DNA of 64,000 nucleotides from assembly GCF_030848395.1 (NCBI RefSeq), contig NZ_JAVDBT010000012.1:62001-126000 (forward strand), given 5' to 3'. The notes under the pieces were generated by a model, which ran no database searches, was not told where the DNA came from, and saw only the letters and a list, made by a program, of their open reading frames with translations. The stretch is from Pseudogemmobacter lacusdianii. Lineage in GTDB: Bacteria > Pseudomonadota > Alphaproteobacteria > Rhodobacterales > Rhodobacteraceae. This document shows, one piece after another, positions 27,471-37,282 of this stretch; the first letter of the stretch is position 1; each line of letters opens with the position of its first letter. Both the position numbers and the translations under genes were made by a program.

Positions 27471-28700
27471 ATGCGCCGCGTCGTCATCACCGGGATCGGC
27501 ATCGTCTCATCCATCGGCAACGATGTAACCGAGGTGGAAGCCTCACTGCGGGCTGGTAAATCCGGCATCGTCTTTGCGCCGGATTATGCCGAGCACGGCT
27601 TCCGCAGCCAAGTCCACGGCACCGTCAAACTGGCGATCGAGGATCACATCGACAAGCGCGACCTGCGCTTCATGGGCGATGGTGCGGCCTATACTTTCAT
27701 CGCCATGCGTCAGGCGATCGCGGATTCCGGCCTGACGGATGCCGAGGTCTCGAACGAGCGCACCGGCATCATCGTGGGTTCCGGCGGGCCTTCGACGAAA
27801 TCGTTCTTCAAAGCCCATAATATCGTGCGCGAAAGCGGCAGCCCGAAGCGGATCGGGCCGTTTGGCGTGACCAAGGGCATGTCCTCGACGGTCTCCGCCT
27901 GCTTGGCGACGCCTTTCAAGATCAAGGGCGTGAACTATTCGATCACCTCGGCCTGCTCGACCTCGGCGCATTGCATCGGCAATGGCGCGGAATTGATCCA
28001 AATGGGCAAGCAAGACGTGGTCTTTGCCGGCGGCGGCGAAGAGTTGGACTGGACGCTCTCCTGCCTCTTCGACGCGATGGGCGCGATGTCGTCCAAATAC
28101 AACGACGCACCGGAAACCGCGAGCCGCACCTATGACGCGACCCGCGACGGTTTCGTCATCGCAGGCGGCGGCGGTGTGGTGGTCTTGGAAGAGCTGAACC
28201 ACGCTTTGGCGCGCGGCGCGAAGATCTACGGCGAAGTCACCGGCTACGGTGCCACCTCGGACGGCCATGACATGGTCGCCCCCTCGGGTGAGGGTGGTGA
28301 GCGTTCGATGCGGCTTGCCGTCTCGACCCTGCCGGAAGGTCGCAAGATCGACTATATCAACAGCCACGGCACCTCGACCTCTGTGGGCGATGTCACGGAA
28401 GTGGAAGCGATCCGCCGGGTCTTTGGCAAAGGCACCACGCCGCCGATCGCCTCGACCAAATCGCTGACCGGCCACAGCTTGGGCGCGACCGGCGTGCATG
28501 AGGCGATCTATTCGCTGATCATGATGAACAAGGGCTTCATTGCGGCCTCGGCCAACGTGACCACCTTGGACCCGGCCCTCGACCCGGCTGAGATCGTCAC
28601 CAGCCTGCGCGACAATGTTGAGCTTGATAGCGTGCTTTCGAACTCTTTCGGCTTTGGCGGCACCAATGCCACCTTGGTTATGTCGAAATACCGCGCCTAA
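27471..28700 (+). CDS. fabB: 3-oxoacyl-ACP synthase I FabB
   Basis: FabB condenses malonyl-ACP with cis-3-decenoyl-ACP and elongates unsaturated chains. The ATG at 27471 (409 residues, [18 protein letters not shown]) with AAGGGAGG upstream is preferred; a frame open 40 codons earlier is not family-like. The catalytic Cys is in [12 protein letters not shown], the His residues in [13 protein letters not shown] and [12 protein letters not shown], and the terminal signature is [14 protein letters not shown]. Pair with fabA and fabI. Confidence 0.96.
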   Translation: MRRVVITGIGIVSSIGNDVTEVEASLRAGKSGIVFAPDYAEHGFRSQVHGTVKLAIEDHIDKRDLRFMGDGAAYTFIAMRQAIADSGLTDAEVSNERTGIIVGSGGPSTKSFFKAHNIVRESGSPKRIGPFGVTKGMSSTVSACLATPFKIKGVNYSITSACSTSAHCIGNGAELIQMGKQDVVFAGGGEELDWTLSCLFDAMGAMSSKYNDAPETASRTYDATRDGFVIAGGGGVVVLEELNHALARGAKIYGEVTGYGATSDGHDMVAPSGEGGERSMRLAVSTLPEGRKIDYINSHGTSTSVGDVTEVEAIRRVFGKGTTPPIASTKSLTGHSLGATGVHEAIYSLIMMNKGFIAASANVTTLDPALDPAEIVTSLRDNVELDSVLSNSFGFGGTNATLVMSKYRA

Positions 28701-28721
28701 CCGGGCTTTGTCTTGAAAAGT

Positions 28722-28746
28722 TTGGGCCTGAAACGATCAGGCCCAA
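28722..28746 (+). terminator. Hairpin between fabB and fabI
   Basis: A ten-base perfect stem TTGGGCCTGA / TCAGGCCCAA with a five-base loop sits 21 bases after fabB. No T-run follows, so it may be a processing or attenuating hairpin rather than a full terminator. Confidence 0.6.
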
Positions 28747-28777
28747 TCATTGAACGTGTCATTTTCAGGGGGCCAGT

Positions 28778-29566
28778 ATGGCAGACCTTATGAAGGGGAA
28801 GCGCGGCCTTGTGATGGGGGTCGCGAACGAACGGTCCATCGCTTGGGGCATCGCCTCGGTGCTGGCGGCTGAGGGCGCGGAGCTGGCGTTTTCCTATCAG
28901 GGCGAGGCCTTTGGCAAACGGCTTGCACCGCTGGCGGCCTCGGTCGGGTCGGACATTCTGGTTGATGTCGATGTGACGGATGAGGCGTCTTTGGATGCCT
29001 GCTTTGACACGCTGAAGGACCGCTGGGGCAAGCTGGACTTCGTGATCCATGCCATCGCCTACTCCGACAAGAATGAGCTGACGGGGCGTTTTGTGAACAC
29101 CTCGAAGGCCAATTTCAGCAATTCGTTGGTGATTTCTTGCTACAGCTTCATCGAGGTGGCCCGCCGCGCCGAGCCCTTGATGGTGGATGGCGGCACGCTG
29201 ATCACGCTGACCTTCCAAGGGTCCAACAAAATCGCGCCGAATTACAATGTGATGGGCGTGGCCAAGGCGGCGCTGGAATCGGCGACGCGCTATTTGGCGA
29301 ATGACCTTGGCCCGCAAAAGATCCGCGTCAATGCGATCTCGCCTGGCCCGATGAAGACGCTGGCAGGCTCGGCGATCGGCGGCGCTCGCGCCACCTTCCG
29401 CCACACCGAGGACAACGCACCTTTGCGCTCGAACGCCACGCTCGACACCATCGGCGGCACGGCGGCTTGGCTCTGCTCCGATTATGGCGCGGCGACCACG
29501 GGTGAGATCATCCATGTCGACGGCGGCTACCACGTCTTGGGCTTCCCGCAGGCCGACAATCTCTAA
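28778..29566 (+). CDS. fabI: Enoyl-ACP reductase (NADH) FabI
   Basis: Short-chain dehydrogenase-type enoyl-ACP reductase that completes each elongation round. 262 residues. The FabI N-terminus GKRGLVMGVANERSIAWGIA contains the nucleotide-binding loop. The catalytic Tyr and Lys are in APNYNVMGVAKAALES, and SPGPMKTLAGSAI follows. RBS-like CAGGGGGCC precedes the ATG at 28778. Same direction as fabA and fabB; the hairpin before it suggests regulated read-through. Confidence 0.97.
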   Translation: MADLMKGKRGLVMGVANERSIAWGIASVLAAEGAELAFSYQGEAFGKRLAPLAASVGSDILVDVDVTDEASLDACFDTLKDRWGKLDFVIHAIAYSDKNELTGRFVNTSKANFSNSLVISCYSFIEVARRAEPLMVDGGTLITLTFQGSNKIAPNYNVMGVAKAALESATRYLANDLGPQKIRVNAISPGPMKTLAGSAIGGARATFRHTEDNAPLRSNATLDTIGGTAAWLCSDYGAATTGEIIHVDGGYHVLGFPQADNL

Positions 29567-29587
29567 GGAAAATCCTTAGCTTCGAAT

Positions 29588-29619
29588 GCGCGCGGCGGCT
29601 TGACAGCAGCGCCGCGCGC
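29588..29619 (+). terminator. GC-rich hairpin after fabI
   Basis: The perfect ten-base stem GCGCGCGGCG / CGCCGCGCGC with a 12-base loop follows fabI. A small TAAGGA / TCCTTA hairpin lies just before it, overlapping the fabI stop. No T-run, so the function as terminator is tentative. Confidence 0.5.
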
Positions 29620-29736
29620 GCCCAGACCAAGATCCGCAGCCAGGGAATGCCTTGGCGGGAACAGAGGCCAGTGCTCTCCGGCCCCACCTGCCATGCTACC
29701 ACGCCAGCAATTTCGACCGCTAGCGATGGAGCAGCC

Positions 29737-30258
29737 ATGTCAGAGCCCCTGATCATCAAAGAAAATCCCCGCGATCCGGTGATGAATGCCGATGAGGGCG
29801 CGCGCGCTGAGGCGCGGGGCCTTCTCGAGACCGGCCATGCCGCGCTGGCTTGGACCGACCCCGACAATGGCACCCCCGGCATCAGCCGCATCACCTTCGC
29901 GATTGATCCGGTTGAGGGTCCGCTCTGCCTGATCTCCGAGCTGGCGCCGCACACGCGCGCTTTGCGCACCAATGGTGCTTGCGCGATGATGGTGGGCGAT
30001 GTTGGCCCCAAGGGCGACCCGATGACCCATGCGCGGCTGATGGTGCGCGCCCAAGCCGAGTTCCTGCCCGCCGACCACCCTGGCCGCGCCGAGCTGCGCG
30101 CGCGCTGGCTCGAGCGCAACCCCAAGGCCACGGTCTATATCGATCTGCCGGATTTCCATTTCGTGCGGATCATCCCGCAAACCGCTTTGCTGAATGGTGG
30201 CTTTGCCCGCGCCTTCCGGCTGACCTCGGATGACCTCATCGCAATGATGAAGGTCTGA
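29737..30258 (+). CDS. Pyridoxamine 5'-phosphate oxidase-fold (HugZ-like) protein
   Basis: 173 residues from the ATG at 29737 with GGAG upstream. The split-barrel flavin/haem-binding fold is suggested by HAALAWTDPDNGTPGISRIT, LISELAPHTRALRTNGACAM and MVGDVGPKGDPMTHARLMVR. The ending FHFVRIIPQTALLNGGFARAF is typical of the HugZ/PNPOx-like group, some of which handle haem. The C-terminal extension expected of full HugZ proteins is missing. Flavin or haem dependence cannot be settled here. Confidence 0.8.
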   Translation: MSEPLIIKENPRDPVMNADEGARAEARGLLETGHAALAWTDPDNGTPGISRITFAIDPVEGPLCLISELAPHTRALRTNGACAMMVGDVGPKGDPMTHARLMVRAQAEFLPADHPGRAELRARWLERNPKATVYIDLPDFHFVRIIPQTALLNGGFARAFRLTSDDLIAMMKV

Positions 30259-30278
30259 GCACCTTCGCAGCATATGCC

Positions 30279-30306
30279 AAAAGGGCGGCCCAACGGCCGC
30301 CCTTTT
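30279..30306. terminator. Bidirectional intrinsic terminator
   Basis: A 12-base perfect stem AAAAGGGCGGCC / GGCCGCCCTTTT with a four-base loop lies between the convergent ends of the HugZ-like gene and the beta-helix gene. It has A-run and T-run flanks on both sides, so it can serve both strands. Confidence 0.92.
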
Positions 30307-30324
30307 GCGTTCGAGAGCTAAGGC

Positions 30325-32613
30325 CTAGACCGTCACGTCCATCCGCAAGACAGCCGTCACCTTCCCCTTCACCGCCTCTCCCCAGCGCAGATTGGCCTGA
30401 CTGCCCCCCGGCCCCTGCCCCACCACCGCATTGGGGAAATTGAACCGAGTCACATTGGCCGCATTGGTGATTGCGCCCTCGGGCATCACGCTTTCGACGG
30501 TTCGGATCCGCGCCCCAAAGGGCGTGAAGCCGCCCGGATCGAGCACCCAAGTATCCGCCGCCGTGGTCTGACTATGGCTCATCACGATCGGATTTTGGAT
30601 CGTCTGACTGACCTGATTGAAGGTATTCCCCTTGACCCGCACATTGCGCGAGCGGGTGAAATCCAAGCTGGCAAAAGAAGTATCCACCATCTCGACCCGG
30701 TCCACCGTGGCGTTGAACACCCGGAAGGTGTTGTTCACCAAACTGAATCCATTGAAGAAATGGCCCGAGCCATAGGGTTTCACCACAATCCAGCGGAAGG
30801 CGGCACTCACGTCCGAGGCGATGAAGATATTGCCCACGACATTCAGCCCACCGAAGGAGAACTCATTGCTGAAGCCGGGCTCTGGGTCATGCTCATTGCC
30901 CCATTCGATGAAGCAATTGTCGATGTAATTGCCCGAGACCACGGTGGCAACATTGGTCTGTGTAAAGACGATCCCCGCCAGCCGCACCCCCGCTGCTGCA
31001 TCATCGCCTTGGAAGAAATGATTGTTGCAGATCATATGGCTGGTGCCGTTCATCACCGCAAAATGCTTGAAGCGCACGATGCGGTTGTTGCGGAATTTCA
31101 CGTCATTGGCCTGCACATTGATCGCAATCGTGCTGCGGTCTTGCGCGTTGAGCGGCTGCTCATTCGACAGGAACTGGCAGTAATCGACCCACATCCCCTG
31201 ACAGCCGGTCCCGGCCGAGCTGATGCCGCGATCCTTCGGGCGGTTGAAGGTGCAGCTGTCGAAGCGGAACACCGTACCCGACATTGGCAGAAGCACGCCC
31301 GAGCAACTGCCAAGGCAGTTGAACTCCACCTCATGGATCTCAAACCGCGACAGCAGCGCGAAATTGCTGAAATCCATCAGATATTTAAAGCGGGTGAAGG
31401 TGTAGGTCCGGGTGCCAGCGGCAGCGTAAAGCGGCTGCGACAGCTCAACCGTGCCAGCCCCGATGTTCTTCGATTTGACATAGACCTCACGTCCAACCCC
31501 GGTGCTCTGCACCAAGGCCCCAACCGGCACATTGGCCACATTGGCCACAGCGGTGAGTTGGGTCGAATTGGCAATGGCATAGGTGCCAACCGAGGTTACC
31601 ACCTCATTCGTCCAACCGCTCGACGACACCGCATTGAGCGAGCCATTGCGCAAAACCCGCCGGTTGGTGAAGGAGTTGAGTCCCGCCAAAGCGGCCACAT
31701 CCAAAGGCTCGGTCAGATCAACGCGCCGCCCTGACATGTCAAAGGTGACGTGATCGGTGAAATAAAACAAAGCCTGAAGTGCGCGCTTGAACCCCTCCAC
31801 ATCGCCATTGAAGGCCCGCGAATAGGTCTCGAGATCGAAGTTGCGGGTCAAGATCAGCCGATTGGCCGCAGGTTGAACCACTGTGCCCTGAAAGCGGATC
31901 GGCGCGTTGATCGTCAGGTTTCCCGGCAGGTTATAGCTGCCTTGCGAGACCACAATCGTCCGCCCCGCCGCCGCCGCATCCGCCGCCATAAAGGCCGCAA
32001 TGTCATTGCTGCTGCCATCGCCCTTAGCACCGTAATCGCGCACATCGACCATATCCATCATGTCGCGCAGAAAGACCGAGGTGACATCCTCGACCACCAG
32101 ATCATCGATACGCACAGTCCCGCCATTGGCCCCGGTCAGATCGATACCGATATGAGCAAAGGTCGCCGTTGCCCCCAAAGGCATCGCCACGCCGGTGCGG
32201 TTGCCTGCGCCCACAATCGCCTCGATGGTGACAACGCTGCCGTAATCGGTCAGCGCCACCGAAGGGCCGGTCTGCACCGCCGTGGTCACATTGGCCGAAG
32301 CCGCATCCCCCGCCCAAAGCGCGATCCGCACCGAAGGCAAGTTGCCCGAGACCGCCTTCACCCGCGCGCTGATCCGCAGATACATATCGCGCCGCAGCGG
32401 CGTTTGGCTGAATGAGCGCAGCCGTTGCGTGGAACTGGTTTTTTTCAGCTCAAGACAGCCCGCGAAATCGGCGTCATTGCTGACATAAGCCGCGTTCGAC
32501 GCGCCATTATACGAGGCATCGCCCGGGCGCCCATTGCCGCTGGACCACAGGCTTAACCCCGCCGCGAAAGCCGGCGGCATCAGGACCAGCCCTTCGGTAA
32601 TCACCTTGTTCAT
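30325..32613 (-). CDS. Pectate-lyase-superfamily right-handed beta-helix protein
   Basis: 762 residues from the ATG at 32613 with GGGGAG upstream. There is no signal peptide. Residues 1-190 are beta-rich and may be a carbohydrate- or scaffold-type domain. Near residue 200 the Pectate_lyase_3 hallmark VDVRDYGAKGDGSSNDIAAF begins, as in glycoside hydrolase 28-related and phage tailspike helices. Asn-rich beta-helix coils follow (VSGNYIDNCFIEWGNEH, SLVNNTFRVFN, VRVKGNTFNQVS). No neighbouring phage or export genes. A polysaccharide-binding or -cleaving surface or spike protein is plausible; catalytic residues are not evident. Confidence 0.75.
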   Translation of the reverse strand: MNKVITEGLVLMPPAFAAGLSLWSSGNGRPGDASYNGASNAAYVSNDADFAGCLELKKTSSTQRLRSFSQTPLRRDMYLRISARVKAVSGNLPSVRIALWAGDAASANVTTAVQTGPSVALTDYGSVVTIEAIVGAGNRTGVAMPLGATATFAHIGIDLTGANGGTVRIDDLVVEDVTSVFLRDMMDMVDVRDYGAKGDGSSNDIAAFMAADAAAAGRTIVVSQGSYNLPGNLTINAPIRFQGTVVQPAANRLILTRNFDLETYSRAFNGDVEGFKRALQALFYFTDHVTFDMSGRRVDLTEPLDVAALAGLNSFTNRRVLRNGSLNAVSSSGWTNEVVTSVGTYAIANSTQLTAVANVANVPVGALVQSTGVGREVYVKSKNIGAGTVELSQPLYAAAGTRTYTFTRFKYLMDFSNFALLSRFEIHEVEFNCLGSCSGVLLPMSGTVFRFDSCTFNRPKDRGISSAGTGCQGMWVDYCQFLSNEQPLNAQDRSTIAINVQANDVKFRNNRIVRFKHFAVMNGTSHMICNNHFFQGDDAAAGVRLAGIVFTQTNVATVVSGNYIDNCFIEWGNEHDPEPGFSNEFSFGGLNVVGNIFIASDVSAAFRWIVVKPYGSGHFFNGFSLVNNTFRVFNATVDRVEMVDTSFASLDFTRSRNVRVKGNTFNQVSQTIQNPIVMSHSQTTAADTWVLDPGGFTPFGARIRTVESVMPEGAITNAANVTRFNFPNAVVGQGPGGSQANLRWGEAVKGKVTAVLRMDVTV

Positions 32614-32756
32614 CTCTGCTCCCCTTGCCTCTTGGCGGATCAAGGGCGCATGAGCCTCACCCGCGGCCCAGACACGCGCCTTGGGGCAAGGGAGGTATCA
32701 ACGAGAGGTTAACGCGACCTCAGACCAGCGCGCGGAGGACTTGGGGGCGCAACGCA

Positions 32757-32785
32757 AAAGGCGCGGCCCAATGGACCGCGCCTTT
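32757..32785 (-). terminator. Intrinsic terminator after lysK
   Basis: Stem AAAGGCGCGG / CCGCGCCTTT with a nine-base loop; read on the minus strand it ends in TTTTGCGTT. It lies 21 bases past the lysK stop. Confidence 0.85.
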
Positions 32786-32805
32786 CATGTCTGACTTCGG
32801 AAGGA

Positions 32806-34389
32806 TCACTTAGCGATCAAACCGCCAGCCAGTGCTTTTTCGATCAAAGCCACCGTCTCATCGACACCATAAAGCGCGATGAAGCCGCCAAAGCGTGGGC
32901 CGTCCGAGGCGCCAAGCAGAACCTCATAAAGCGCCTTGAACCAATCGCGGAGCGGCTCGAATTCATGCTCTTTGCCGATGGCGAAGACCATCGATTGCAG
33001 CGCCTCATCGTCCAGACCGCCGTCCCAAACTTTCAGCTTAGCAACCAGATCCTCCATCGCCGCGCGCTCTTTGTCGGAAGGCAGGCGGAAGGTGCGGGTC
33101 GGTGCGATCTTGTCGTCGAAGTAGCGCAAAGCGAAACCGGCCGCGGCATCAAGATCGGGATGCGTCTCAGGCGAGGCATCGGGCGCATAGCGCTTGATGA
33201 AGCCCCAAAGGCCCTTGGCATCCTTGGCCCCCGCCACCGAGGCAAGGTTCAAGAGCATCCCAAACGGCACCACCATCTTCGACTCCGGCGGCTTGCCGTT
33301 GTGGATGTGGAAGACCGGGTTATTGGCCTGTTGATCGATCGTCTGATCGGGGAAGGCGCGCAGCTGCTGGTGGTATTCATCCACCGCCCGCGGGATCACA
33401 TCCCAAGACATGCGCTTGGCCGTCTTCGGCTTTTGATACATGAAATAGGACAGGCTTTCCGAGGCAGCATAGGTCAGCCACTCGTCAATCGTCAGGCCAT
33501 TGCCCTTGGATTTCGAGATCTTCTGGCCCTGCTCATCCAAGAACAGCTCATAGGTGAAGTGATTGGGCTTCTTGCCGCCCAGAACCTCACAAATGCCGTC
33601 ATAGATCGGCGTGTTGGTCGAGTGGTCCTTGCCATACATCTCGAAGTCGACATCCAGCGCCGCCCAGCGGGCACCGAAATCCGGCTTCCATTGCAGCTTT
33701 ACGTTGCCGCCGGTGACGGGCAGCGTCCATTCGCGGCCGGTTTCATCGTCGAAGGTGATGGTGTGGTTCACCTTATCAACGTGTTTCATCGGCACATAAA
33801 GCACCCTGCCGGTTTCCGGATGGATCGGCAGGAAGCAGGAATAGGTCTGCTGACGCTCTTCGCGCAAAGACTTCAGCATGATCGCCATGATCTGGTCATA
33901 ACGTTCCGCCGCCAGCCGCAAGGTCGGGTCAAACTGGCCCGATTTGTAGAACTCGGTGGCCGAGATGAACTCATATTCAAACCCAAAAGTGTCCAAGAAC
34001 CGGCGCAACATGGCGTTGTTGTGATGGCCAAAGCTTTCGTAAAGCTCAAAAGGATCCGGGACCGAAGTCAGCGGCTTTTGGATATTGGCGTGCAGAAGCT
34101 CTTGGTTCGGCACGTTTTCCGGCACTTTGCGCATGCCGTCCACGTCATCCGAGAAGCAGATTAGCCGGGTCGGGATGTCACAGATCATCTCAAAGGCACG
34201 GCGGATCATCGTCGTGCGCGCCACCTCGCCAAAGGTGCCGATATGCGGCAGACCCGAGGGGCCATAGCCGGTTTCAAACAGCGCATGGCCCTTTTTCGGA
34301 TCCTTGCCGCCGAACCGTTTCAGGACCGCGCGGGCCTCTTCAAAGGGCCAGGCCTTCGAATTCATTGCAGCATCGCGCAGGGAAGTCAT
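32806..34389 (-). CDS. lysK: Lysine--tRNA ligase, class I
   Basis: Class I lysyl-tRNA synthetase, the archaeal-type enzyme that many alphaproteobacteria use instead of class II LysS. 527 residues from the ATG at 34389, with AGGAG eight bases upstream. The HIGH-type motif is [13 protein letters not shown] near residue 40. The KMSKS-type motif is [10 protein letters not shown] near residue 290. The anticodon-binding alpha-helical C-terminus follows. Divergent from the TerB-like gene with 111 bases between. Confidence 0.96.
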   Translation of the reverse strand: MTSLRDAAMNSKAWPFEEARAVLKRFGGKDPKKGHALFETGYGPSGLPHIGTFGEVARTTMIRRAFEMICDIPTRLICFSDDVDGMRKVPENVPNQELLHANIQKPLTSVPDPFELYESFGHHNNAMLRRFLDTFGFEYEFISATEFYKSGQFDPTLRLAAERYDQIMAIMLKSLREERQQTYSCFLPIHPETGRVLYVPMKHVDKVNHTITFDDETGREWTLPVTGGNVKLQWKPDFGARWAALDVDFEMYGKDHSTNTPIYDGICEVLGGKKPNHFTYELFLDEQGQKISKSKGNGLTIDEWLTYAASESLSYFMYQKPKTAKRMSWDVIPRAVDEYHQQLRAFPDQTIDQQANNPVFHIHNGKPPESKMVVPFGMLLNLASVAGAKDAKGLWGFIKRYAPDASPETHPDLDAAAGFALRYFDDKIAPTRTFRLPSDKERAAMEDLVAKLKVWDGGLDDEALQSMVFAIGKEHEFEPLRDWFKALYEVLLGASDGPRFGGFIALYGVDETVALIEKALAGGLIAK

Positions 34390-34500
34390 GCTCACCACTC
34401 CTGAAAAGCCCGTGACACCGTGTCTGGGGCGTTCCGTCCTCTATTGCCGCAGGGGGCTGGGGTCAATAATCTCTCAATCAATGTGATGTAGGAGCTGATC

Positions 34501-34920
34501 GTGACCGATACCACCTTGATGACTGCGCAAGATGCGTTGGTGGCCGTGATGGTGGCCTGCTCGGCCTCGGACCAAGATATGCGCACGGCCGAGCTGGTGG
34601 CCATTCAGCGCATGGTGGGCCATATGCCGATCTTTGCGGGCTATGACACCGATCGGATCCGCGAGGTCACCCGTATCGTGATCGATCTCTTCGAAGAAGA
34701 GGACGGGCTGGATGCCTTGTTCGGGCTGGTGCGCGCCGCTTTGCCCGAGCGGCTTTTCGAGACCGCCTATGCCTTGGCCTGTGACGTGGTGACTGCCGAT
34801 GGTCACCATACACAGGTCGAATTGCAGATGCTTGAGGAAGTGCGTGAAGAGCTGGCCGTTGACCGTCTCCACGCCGCCGCCATCGAATGGGGCGCGCGGG
34901 TGCGGCATATGCAACCCTAA
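34501..34920 (+). CDS. TerB-family tellurite-resistance-like protein
   Basis: 139 residues with a GTG start and GGAG nine bases upstream. All-helical TerB fold: LMTAQDALVAVMVACSASD, DMRTAELVAIQRMVG and the acidic metal-binding-like helices DVVTADGHHTQVELQMLEEV. TerB proteins bind divalent metal and are found in stress or envelope complexes. No other ter genes are nearby, so a tellurite role is not implied. It may be a stand-alone member found in Rhodobacterales. Confidence 0.82.
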   Translation: MTDTTLMTAQDALVAVMVACSASDQDMRTAELVAIQRMVGHMPIFAGYDTDRIREVTRIVIDLFEEEDGLDALFGLVRAALPERLFETAYALACDVVTADGHHTQVELQMLEEVREELAVDRLHAAAIEWGARVRHMQP

Positions 34921-34958
34921 AGCCATGAGCCTGATGGGCGGCCTAAGCGTAACCGCTT

Positions 34959-36437
34959 TTATGCGTAAAGGCCCGCCCAGCGGTTGATCAACTGCCCCTG
35001 CAAGCGGCGCGAGCGCTTGGTCCAAGACGACACCCCCTCGGGCCCTTCGCGCTGCGCCACCGGCACCGCATCGCGCCGCGCCGGATCGCCGGTGAAGATC
35101 GCAAAGATCAACTCGCGCCCCCCCGGCGGCACGATATGACCGGCCAGACCCGAGACAAAGTTCAACGTCCCCGATTTGGCGAGCACCTTCACCGGATGAT
35201 TGTCGATCACCTTACCGCTGTCATCGCGCATCCCCATATCGCGCAAGATGGGCTTTAGCTCCATCCCAGCACGGTGGGCGGCGAGCAAAGCCTTCGCCAT
35301 CTCTGCCGCCGTCACGCGCGAACCGGCGCCAAGGCCGGAATGATCGGTAAACTTGGCATTGATCCCCAGCCGCGAGCCCGCCCAATCCGACATCGCCTTG
35401 CCCGAGCCCGCCAGCCCGGAGGCGCGGCTCGCGGTCAGACCACAGCATTCGGCAGTGATATTGGTGGAAAACCGCAGCATATCGCGCAGAACCTTGGTCA
35501 AAGGCTCACTGGTGCTGCGGCCCAGCTCTTGCCCCGAAGGCAATGCCTCGACCACCTGCCCCGCTGGCAAGGTGATGCCTTGCGCGCGCGCCATCACCCG
35601 AAACACCTCGCCCAGATAAAGCGCAGGGCGGCGCACCGGCAACCAGCGGCTGCCGCCCTTGCCCAACGCAGCCGAGGCCACGGTCCATTCCTCGGTCTGT
35701 GCGGTTTGCTTATAGGTGAAGACCGGCGTGTCTCGCTTGGCGACCTTGCCGGTGATGCCCGCGACGGCTGGCACGAAACGCTCGCCCCGCGCATCCATGC
35801 TGACCGCCCAATCCGCTCCGGCTTTCTTCCACTCAAAATGCACGCGGTTGAAATTAAGGTTTAGCCCCGAAAGAGCCGGATCGTAGCCCACATGCACCGG
35901 CTGATCATCGGTGATCGTATCCAGCCGCGGCAAGGCACGGTCCCAAAGGAGGAGCCGCCCCGTCACGCCTTTCAACCCGGCCTGCGCCAATTGCGCCACC
36001 AAAGCGCCAAGCTGGTCGGTTTGCAGCGTCGGATCGCCGCCGCCCACCAGCACAAGATCGCCCTGCACAATGCCGCCCTGCACCGGCCCAGTGGCCAAGA
36101 CGCGGGTGACAAAGCGATAATCCGGGCCAAGCTTTTCCAAAGCGTAAAGTGCTGTGATCGCTTTGGCGACCGAGGCTGGTGGCAGCTGCACCTGCGGCTC
36201 ATGCGCTTCCAGCACCGCACCCGTGGTGGCATCCACCACCACACAGCCAACCGAGCCGCCGAGCTTGGCCGCCGCGATCAGCGCGGCGATGCTTTGCGGT
36301 GCGGCGGCAGCAGGGGCAGCGCCCGGCACCCGGTCTCCACGCAAAACCGGACGAGGCGAGCGCGCAATACCTTCGGCCCAAGCGGGCGTGGAAAGGCCCG
36401 CCAAAAGCCCCGTCAGAAACAACCGCCGATCAATCAC
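34959..36437 (-). CDS. dacB: D-alanyl-D-alanine carboxypeptidase/endopeptidase PBP4
   Basis: Peptidase S13 that trims peptidoglycan stem peptides and cross-links in the periplasm. The GTG at 36437 (492 residues) has AAGGA seven bases upstream. The N-terminus IDRRLFLTGLLAGLSTPAWA carries two adjacent Arg and an FL after one residue, resembling a Tat signal; Sec export is the usual route for the family. Active-site motifs are ASVAKAITALYAL (SxxK), FSTNITAE (SxN) and AKSGTLNFVSG (KSG). Length fits PBP4. Confidence 0.93.
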   Translation of the reverse strand: MIDRRLFLTGLLAGLSTPAWAEGIARSPRPVLRGDRVPGAAPAAAAPQSIAALIAAAKLGGSVGCVVVDATTGAVLEAHEPQVQLPPASVAKAITALYALEKLGPDYRFVTRVLATGPVQGGIVQGDLVLVGGGDPTLQTDQLGALVAQLAQAGLKGVTGRLLLWDRALPRLDTITDDQPVHVGYDPALSGLNLNFNRVHFEWKKAGADWAVSMDARGERFVPAVAGITGKVAKRDTPVFTYKQTAQTEEWTVASAALGKGGSRWLPVRRPALYLGEVFRVMARAQGITLPAGQVVEALPSGQELGRSTSEPLTKVLRDMLRFSTNITAECCGLTASRASGLAGSGKAMSDWAGSRLGINAKFTDHSGLGAGSRVTAAEMAKALLAAHRAGMELKPILRDMGMRDDSGKVIDNHPVKVLAKSGTLNFVSGLAGHIVPPGGRELIFAIFTGDPARRDAVPVAQREGPEGVSSWTKRSRRLQGQLINRWAGLYA

Positions 36438-36531
36438 GCCAGAATCCTTCTCGGTATCGCCGTTCCTTATCAAACCGAAAGGCAGGGAGGCCAGTCAAGC
36501 GCGCGGATGGCTCACCTAAAGCTGATCAGGC

Positions 36532-37131
36532 TTAAGGCTTCCACTGCCCCTTGGCCCGGATCTCCGAGGATGAGGCCGCGCTCATCGGCACGTTCACAAA
36601 GACCCAAGCCGGACCATTGCGATGTGCCAAGTTCTCGCCGCGCGCCACCCGGTTGCCCCGGTACACCTGCGCCGCGACCGAAAGCCGGGCTTTCAGGCCC
36701 GAGCCGGGGCGCGCCAGCACGCCAACCGGCACCCGCTCCATAATCTCGCGCCAGCGGTCCCATTTGTGAAATTGCGCCAGATTATCCGCCCCCATCAGCC
36801 AGACGAAGCTGACCCCGGGGTAAAGCTCTTGCAGCCGGGCAATCGTATCTGCGGTGAAGCGCGTACCTAGTCGCGCCTCAATATCGGAGACCACGACGCG
36901 CGGATCATCCTTCAGCATCCGCCGCGCTTGCGCGATCCGGGCGGGCATCGGCGCGGGCTGGCGCGCCTTCAAGGGATTGCCGGGCGAGACCAGCCACCAG
37001 ACCCGGTCCAGCCCGATCCGCTTCAGCGCCTCATGGGTGATATGGACATGCCCCTCATGCGCGGGATCGAACGACCCGCCAAGAAGCCCGATCACCATAC
37101 CGGGCTTGGCATTGGGAAACCCTGTCCGCAC
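36532..37131 (-). CDS. nadD: Nicotinate-nucleotide adenylyltransferase
   Basis: NadD makes nicotinate adenine dinucleotide from NaMN and ATP in NAD synthesis. The nucleotidyltransferase signature [17 protein letters not shown] is clear, and the late [10 protein letters not shown] motif corresponds to ISSTxIR. The start is uncertain: GTG at 37131 (199 residues) is chosen because the preceding [11 protein letters not shown] resembles the alphaproteobacterial N-terminus; TTG at 37155 and ATG at 37098 are alternatives. Divergent from ettA. Confidence 0.93.
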   Translation of the reverse strand: MRTGFPNAKPGMVIGLLGGSFDPAHEGHVHITHEALKRIGLDRVWWLVSPGNPLKARQPAPMPARIAQARRMLKDDPRVVVSDIEARLGTRFTADTIARLQELYPGVSFVWLMGADNLAQFHKWDRWREIMERVPVGVLARPGSGLKARLSVAAQVYRGNRVARGENLAHRNGPAWVFVNVPMSAASSSEIRAKGQWKP

Positions 37132-37282
37132 CGCTCCGTCCCGCCCTTTGCCCAAATCGCCGCCACCCTGCGCACCGTGACGTAAAGGTCAACCCCAAAG
37201 GGCGATTTATGCCTTCCCCGTTGCCCTTAGCCCTGCTGATCGCTACATGGACGGCCAAGCACGGATGATGATGGAGAGCACC

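Noticed and set aside
30325-32613. Prophage or gene-transfer-agent cluster around the beta-helix gene
   Set aside because: Neighbours are lysK and a HugZ-like gene; no capsid, portal or terminase genes in the window.
34501-34920. Tellurite-resistance operon
   Set aside because: Only a TerB-like protein is present, with no other ter genes.
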